The position numbers were made by a program, and so were the translations under genes. DNA of 64,000 nucleotides from JAFASC01 sp034669505 (GTDB taxonomy: Bacteria; Pseudomonadota; Alphaproteobacteria; Rhizobiales; Beijerinckiaceae): positions 14,031 to 78,030 of the forward strand of contig JAXDNJ010000076.1 of NCBI GenBank assembly GCA_034669505.1, written 5' to 3'. Position 1 is the first letter of the stretch; each line of letters begins with the position of its first letter. The notes below the pieces were generated by a model. The model did no database searches, was not told the DNA's origin, and saw only the letters and a list, made by a program, of their open reading frames with translations. Below are positions 60,695 through 64,000 of the stretch, piece by piece.

Positions 60695-60973
60695 ATTACG
60701 GTGTCCACTGGATGGCGGCCTCAGAAGCAGCAAACCGCAATCGGGTTTGTTCCTGCATCGAGATGTGGACCGGGCGAACCTCTCCTTTCGGTCAGGGAAG
60801 AGACCTTGTCAGCCGGCCGGCAAACCGCGGTCCTTTCACCTTACCGCGACCCGCGCATTGTTTGAAAGCTGGGAGTTCGTGCCAGAAGCAGCAAGAATCC
60901 GACAATCGGCGCAATTTCGGCTAAGCCCAGACGGCGGAGAAGGCCTGGGGCCGTCGTGCGTTCGCCCTCAGGG

Positions 60974-61999
60974 TCACGCCGCGAGGCTGCGCGCCGGCGG
61001 CGCCATAAATTCAGGGCCGACCGGTTCAGTGATCGTTTCGCGCAGGATCCGATCGATCTCAGCCTTAGCGGCGGCATTCAGCTGCCAGCCAGACACTTCA
61101 TTGACCGGCTGTAATTGATCGGGACGGCGCGCACCCCAAAGCGCCGTCGTGATGCCTTGATCGAGCATCCAGCGGACCGCCAGGTGAATGACGCGCTTGC
61201 CGAAGCTTTGTTGGGCGAGCTGGTCAAGCCGATCTACTGCGTCAATATATTGCGCGAAACGAGGCTCGCGGAATTTCGGATCGTTACGGCGCAGATCGTC
61301 GCCGGTGAACACCGTGTCCGCCCGCATGCGTCCGGAGAGGAGACCGCGACAGAGCGCGCCATAGCCGAACATGGCAATATCGTTCTTGGCGCAATACGGC
61401 AGCAAATCGGCCTCGATACCGCGCTCGAACAGATTGTAAGGCGGCTGCAGCACATGCAGGGGCGCGACGCGGCGAAACCGCTCTATCTGCGGAACCGAGA
61501 AATTGCTCACGCCGATCGCGCGAATCTTTCCCTGCTTGAACAGCGTCAGCATCGCGTTCGCAGTTTCCTCGATCGCAATCAGCGGATCGGGCCAGTGAAC
61601 CTGGTAGATGTCGAGGTAATCGGTGCGAAGCCGGCGCAGCGAGTCCTCGACCTCCTGCATGATGCGCGCGCGGCTCGCATTGCGAAACACTTTTCCATTC
61701 TGCCATTCGAGCCCCGTCTTGGTCGCAATGACGACACGCGAGCGCAGATTGGCCTCGGCGATCGCCTTGCCGACGATCTCCTCCGAGCGCCCGAAGCCGT
61801 AGACCGGAGCGGTGTCGATGACGTTGATGCCGCGGTCGGTCGCCGCGCGGATCGTGGCAATCGATTCGGCCTCGTCGGTCCCGCCCCACATCCAACCGCC
61901 TATCGCCCATGTGCCGATCGCGACGCGAGACACTTTGAGCGATGTTCCGGGGATTTCGGCAAATTCCATGTTGGTTTCGTTCGGCTGATGTGTGGTCAT
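60974..61999 (-). CDS. Aldo/keto reductase
   Basis: A 341-residue NADPH-dependent oxidoreductase of the AKR family with a TIM-barrel fold. The catalytic tetrad is seen as GINVIDTAPVYGFGRSEEIVG (Asp, Tyr), VVIATKTGLEW (Lys) and DIYQVHWPDP (His). GALCRGLLSGRMR and the ALWGARRPDQL cofactor-loop segment follow. The ATG at 61999 has GAGGGG upstream; a second ATG at 61969 matches the usual domain start. Substrate unknown. Confidence 0.92.
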   Translation of the reverse strand: MTTHQPNETNMEFAEIPGTSLKVSRVAIGTWAIGGWMWGGTDEAESIATIRAATDRGINVIDTAPVYGFGRSEEIVGKAIAEANLRSRVVIATKTGLEWQNGKVFRNASRARIMQEVEDSLRRLRTDYLDIYQVHWPDPLIAIEETANAMLTLFKQGKIRAIGVSNFSVPQIERFRRVAPLHVLQPPYNLFERGIEADLLPYCAKNDIAMFGYGALCRGLLSGRMRADTVFTGDDLRRNDPKFREPRFAQYIDAVDRLDQLAQQSFGKRVIHLAVRWMLDQGITTALWGARRPDQLQPVNEVSGWQLNAAAKAEIDRILRETITEPVGPEFMAPPARSLAA

Positions 62000-62189
62000 A
62001 AGGTCCCCTCAGGCGAATTTCGCGTGGCGTGATTTGTATCTAGGTATGTCCTAGGACCACGCTTGTTCGTGTTTGTCGCGCCTGACGCGATTTTGCCTCG
62101 GAACCTCTAAACGCGAACCCCATCACTTGAGCGGCGCTGCACGCAGTCCATCTCTCGGTAAAGAGGATGAGCAATGATGGAGCTTTTTG

Positions 62190-62768
62190 ATGACTCGAGC
62201 AGCAACAAAGAAGGTGGCAGCGCGGGCGAGTGCCAACGTGCTCGTGCTATTAGTTGCGGGTATCATGCCCGTGTATGGACAAAGCGCCGTCGCGCCGCCG
62301 GAAGCGCCGGCCGCGCTCAACGCGGTTGATTTCAACTTTGTCGGTCAGGCTAACCTGGGCGCACCTTTTCAGGTCGATTCCGGCAGGATCGCAGAAAGGA
62401 AAGGTACGAGCGCAGCGATCCGCAGCTATGCGCATCTGATGGTCACGACGCATATCCCCGTCATCGATGCCCTCAACGTCATCCTGCGCAACAAGAACAT
62501 CACGCCGTCGAACACCTTGTTGCATGGCGCCTACAACGAAATGCTTGCGGAGCTGAAGGCGGATCGCGGTGCCGCGTTCGACCGCGCCTATGTCAACGGG
62601 CAGGTCGAATATCAGAAGGGCAACGCGGCATTGTTCGAGCAGGAGATCGAGAACGGCAACGATCCGGACCTCAAGGAATTCGCGCAGAAAACGCTGCCGA
62701 AGATCGTGGACCATCTGCAGCGCGCCGTGAAGCTTGCCGGCGCCGCTGAACGCAGCGCATCAAACTAG
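62190..62768 (+). CDS. DUF4142 periplasmic protein
   Basis: A 192-residue secreted protein. After a signal-like hydrophobic segment (ASANVLVLLVAGIMPVYGQ) comes a DUF4142 (ferritin-like four-helix) domain: NAVDFNFVGQANLGAPFQVDSGRIAERKG, SAAIRSYAHLMVTTHIPVID, FDRAYVNGQVEYQKGNAALFEQEIENGND and LPKIVDHLQRAVKLA. Function is unknown; such proteins are widespread in soil proteobacteria. Confidence 0.88.
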   Translation: MTRAATKKVAARASANVLVLLVAGIMPVYGQSAVAPPEAPAALNAVDFNFVGQANLGAPFQVDSGRIAERKGTSAAIRSYAHLMVTTHIPVIDALNVILRNKNITPSNTLLHGAYNEMLAELKADRGAAFDRAYVNGQVEYQKGNAALFEQEIENGNDPDLKEFAQKTLPKIVDHLQRAVKLAGAAERSASN

Positions 62769-62805
62769 ACCCCCGTGTCATGGAAGCATCTTGCGCGTCA
62801 CGGTC

Positions 62806-63582
62806 TCACGTCGCGTAGGCGAAACCCGCCCGCTGCAACTCGGGAATCGTCGCCACCATTCCCGGCGTGAGCACGGCACCGTCGGTGAGGTGATTGGTCA
62901 GTTCGGCGGCGATTGCTTCCTGCGACAGGTGGTCGGGGTTCACGCCCAGCTGTAGCAACTTTGCCGAAAGCTCCCAGATGGCATTGTGGCAGGCGAGAAA
63001 GACGACGCCGCGGCTCTGCAGCGCCGGGATGGTGTCGCCGGCCGGTGCGAAGACGCTGTTCGGATCTTCGTAATCGGCCGCGGGGGACGAAGCAGGCTTA
63101 TCGAGAATGAGCGTGTTCGTCTTGAACTTTCCCCCCGCCAGATTGGCGAGCTGGTACTTGTCCCATGTCGGCTGATCGAAAAGCGCGAGATGCGCGGTGC
63201 CGTGCGTTGCTGAGACCGCGAGAAAATCCGGATGGCTGAACGAGAACATCTGTGCGTTCATCGAATTGCGCATGAGGTTCAGCCATGGGCCGTCGATGAC
63301 GGTGTTGTCCCAGACCTGCTTGTAGGCGCCGCGATAGGCGATCACTTCGTCGAGTGCGGCGGCATCCCAGAGATCGGGATGGTCGAGGATCATCGGAACG
63401 CTCCTGAAGCCACGGCGCCGGGGCGCCTTGCCAAGACGCGCCGAAAAGTCCCCCAGTGTACTGCCGTCATGAACCATCGCGCTTCCCGTCGCGATGGCGG
63501 GGCCCGCGTCGGCGCTCAGGAGCGCTGCGCCCAGGGTGGCCGAAGTTAGACCGAGAAGCGCCGATCGGCGGCCGACGTTCAT
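62806..63582 (-). CDS. Tat-exported protein of unknown function, DsrE-like
   Basis: A 258-residue protein starting MNVGRRSALLGLTSATLGAALL, a twin-arginine signal. The mature part has MILDHPDLWDAAALDEVIAYRGAYKQVWDN, MFSFSHPDFLAVSATHGTAHLALF and LQSRGVVFLACHNAIWELSAKLLQLGVNPDHLS, with a Cys-containing strand that suggests a DsrE-like fold. A GTG at 63609 overlapping the upstream stop is an alternative start. It follows the RND pump gene on the same strand. Confidence 0.72.
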   Translation of the reverse strand: MNVGRRSALLGLTSATLGAALLSADAGPAIATGSAMVHDGSTLGDFSARLGKAPRRRGFRSVPMILDHPDLWDAAALDEVIAYRGAYKQVWDNTVIDGPWLNLMRNSMNAQMFSFSHPDFLAVSATHGTAHLALFDQPTWDKYQLANLAGGKFKTNTLILDKPASSPAADYEDPNSVFAPAGDTIPALQSRGVVFLACHNAIWELSAKLLQLGVNPDHLSQEAIAAELTNHLTDGAVLTPGMVATIPELQRAGFAYAT

Positions 63583-63605
63583 GGCCGTTGCTAGTTCCTT
63601 GGTGC

Positions 63606-64000
63606 TCACTCTGCAGGCACCGGCGCGGCATCGCCCGCTCTCGCTTGCTTCTTCTTTTCCCCGAACATCCACGTCTGGAAACGGTCGAGATAGATGTAGA
63701 TGACCGGCGTCGTGTAGAGCGTCAGCACTTGCGACAAAATCAGCCCGCCGACGATCGTATAGCCAAGCGGCTGACGAATTTCCGAGCCGACGCCGGTCCC
63801 GAGCATCAGCGGCACGCCGCCGAGCAGCGCCGCCATCGTCGTCATCAGGATCGGCCGGAAGCGCAACATACACGCCTGGTAGATGGATTCCTCGGCGCTC
63901 AGGCCCTCGCTGCGTTCGACCTGCTGGGCGAAGTCGACCAGCATAATGCCGTTCTTCTTCACGATGCCGATTAGCAAGATGATGCCGACGATCGCGATCA
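63606..64000 (-). CDS. RND efflux transporter permease, C-terminal part (partial)
   Basis: The visible 131 residues include IAIVGIILLIGIVKKNGIMLVDFAQQ, YQACMLRFRPILMTTMAALLGGVPLMLG and GYTIVGGLILSQVLTLYTTPVIYIYLDR, the conserved end of AcrB/MdtBC-type HAE1 pumps. The gene continues beyond the window edge at 64000. Such pumps export drugs, bile salts or other amphiphiles using the proton gradient. Confidence 0.92.
   Translation of the reverse strand, partial: IAIVGIILLIGIVKKNGIMLVDFAQQVERSEGLSAEESIYQACMLRFRPILMTTMAALLGGVPLMLGTGVGSEIRQPLGYTIVGGLILSQVLTLYTTPVIYIYLDRFQTWMFGEKKKQARAGDAAPVPAE

Noticed and set aside
1..64000. Search by eye for tRNA, rRNA and riboswitches
   Set aside because: No cloverleaf with conserved T-loop sequence and no known riboswitch core was noticed; a covariance-model scan would be needed to exclude small RNAs.

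Overview
The window is high-GC DNA from an alphaproteobacterium, almost certainly of the order Hyphomicrobiales (Rhizobiales). Three things point there. The cytochrome c maturation operon ccmI-ccmE-ccmF-ccmH is followed by a DegP-type protease, a response regulator/sensor kinase pair and glnE, an arrangement familiar from rhizobia. An alphaproteobacterial gene transfer agent (GTA) cluster is present in canonical order. PAS and HWE-type sensor kinases are abundant. I cannot name the species.

Layout. 1-33.9 kb is mostly chromosomal housekeeping and signalling: the end of a branched-chain amino acid ABC permease, two tandem DedA membrane proteins, an HWE kinase, a DUF3775 protein, trehalose-phosphate phosphatase, a TRAP transporter operon (P-Q-M), a Tat-exported Trp/Arg-rich miniprotein, a glyoxalase-amidase operon, a cation diffusion facilitator, a cupin, PepN, a PAS kinase, the glnE/two-component/degP/ccm block, an apparently AT-richer two-gene accessory pair (29.7-31.1 kb), and a PepSY/response regulator/kinase operon.

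33.9-53.4 kb is one long minus-strand phage-like cluster. Read from 53.4 kb downwards it encodes small and large terminase, portal, two small proteins, prohead protease, capsid, head-tail connectors, tail terminator, major tail protein, gp10 and its frame-shifted tail assembly chaperone, a very short tape measure, and the GTA distal-tail proteins gp12-gp15. This is the RcGTA gene order. The cluster also carries cargo not expected in RcGTA: an RNase A-like toxin and a small possible immunity protein between protease and capsid; a plus-strand trypsin-like protease between capsid and connector; a DUF2793 tail fibre with an S74 self-cleaving chaperone; and a holin/spanin-like lysis set downstream.

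53.4-57.5 kb is a patchwork of small accessory genes and debris: REP-like and 16-bp repeats, a DUF2235 (Tle-like) hydrolase, a small unknown gene, two copies of one promoter/operator-like sequence, a toxin-antitoxin-like operon with an XRE regulator and a clear palindromic promoter, and pseudogene fragments including a metallo-beta-lactamase. 57.5-64 kb returns to chromosomal genes: a large multi-PAS kinase, an aldo/keto reductase, a DUF4142 protein, a Tat-exported protein and the end of an RND efflux pump.

The most interesting signals are the toxin/immunity pair inside the GTA head module, the missing start codon of the tail chaperone together with a slippery heptamer in gp10, the linked lysis module, and the accessory patch next to the terminase end of the cluster.
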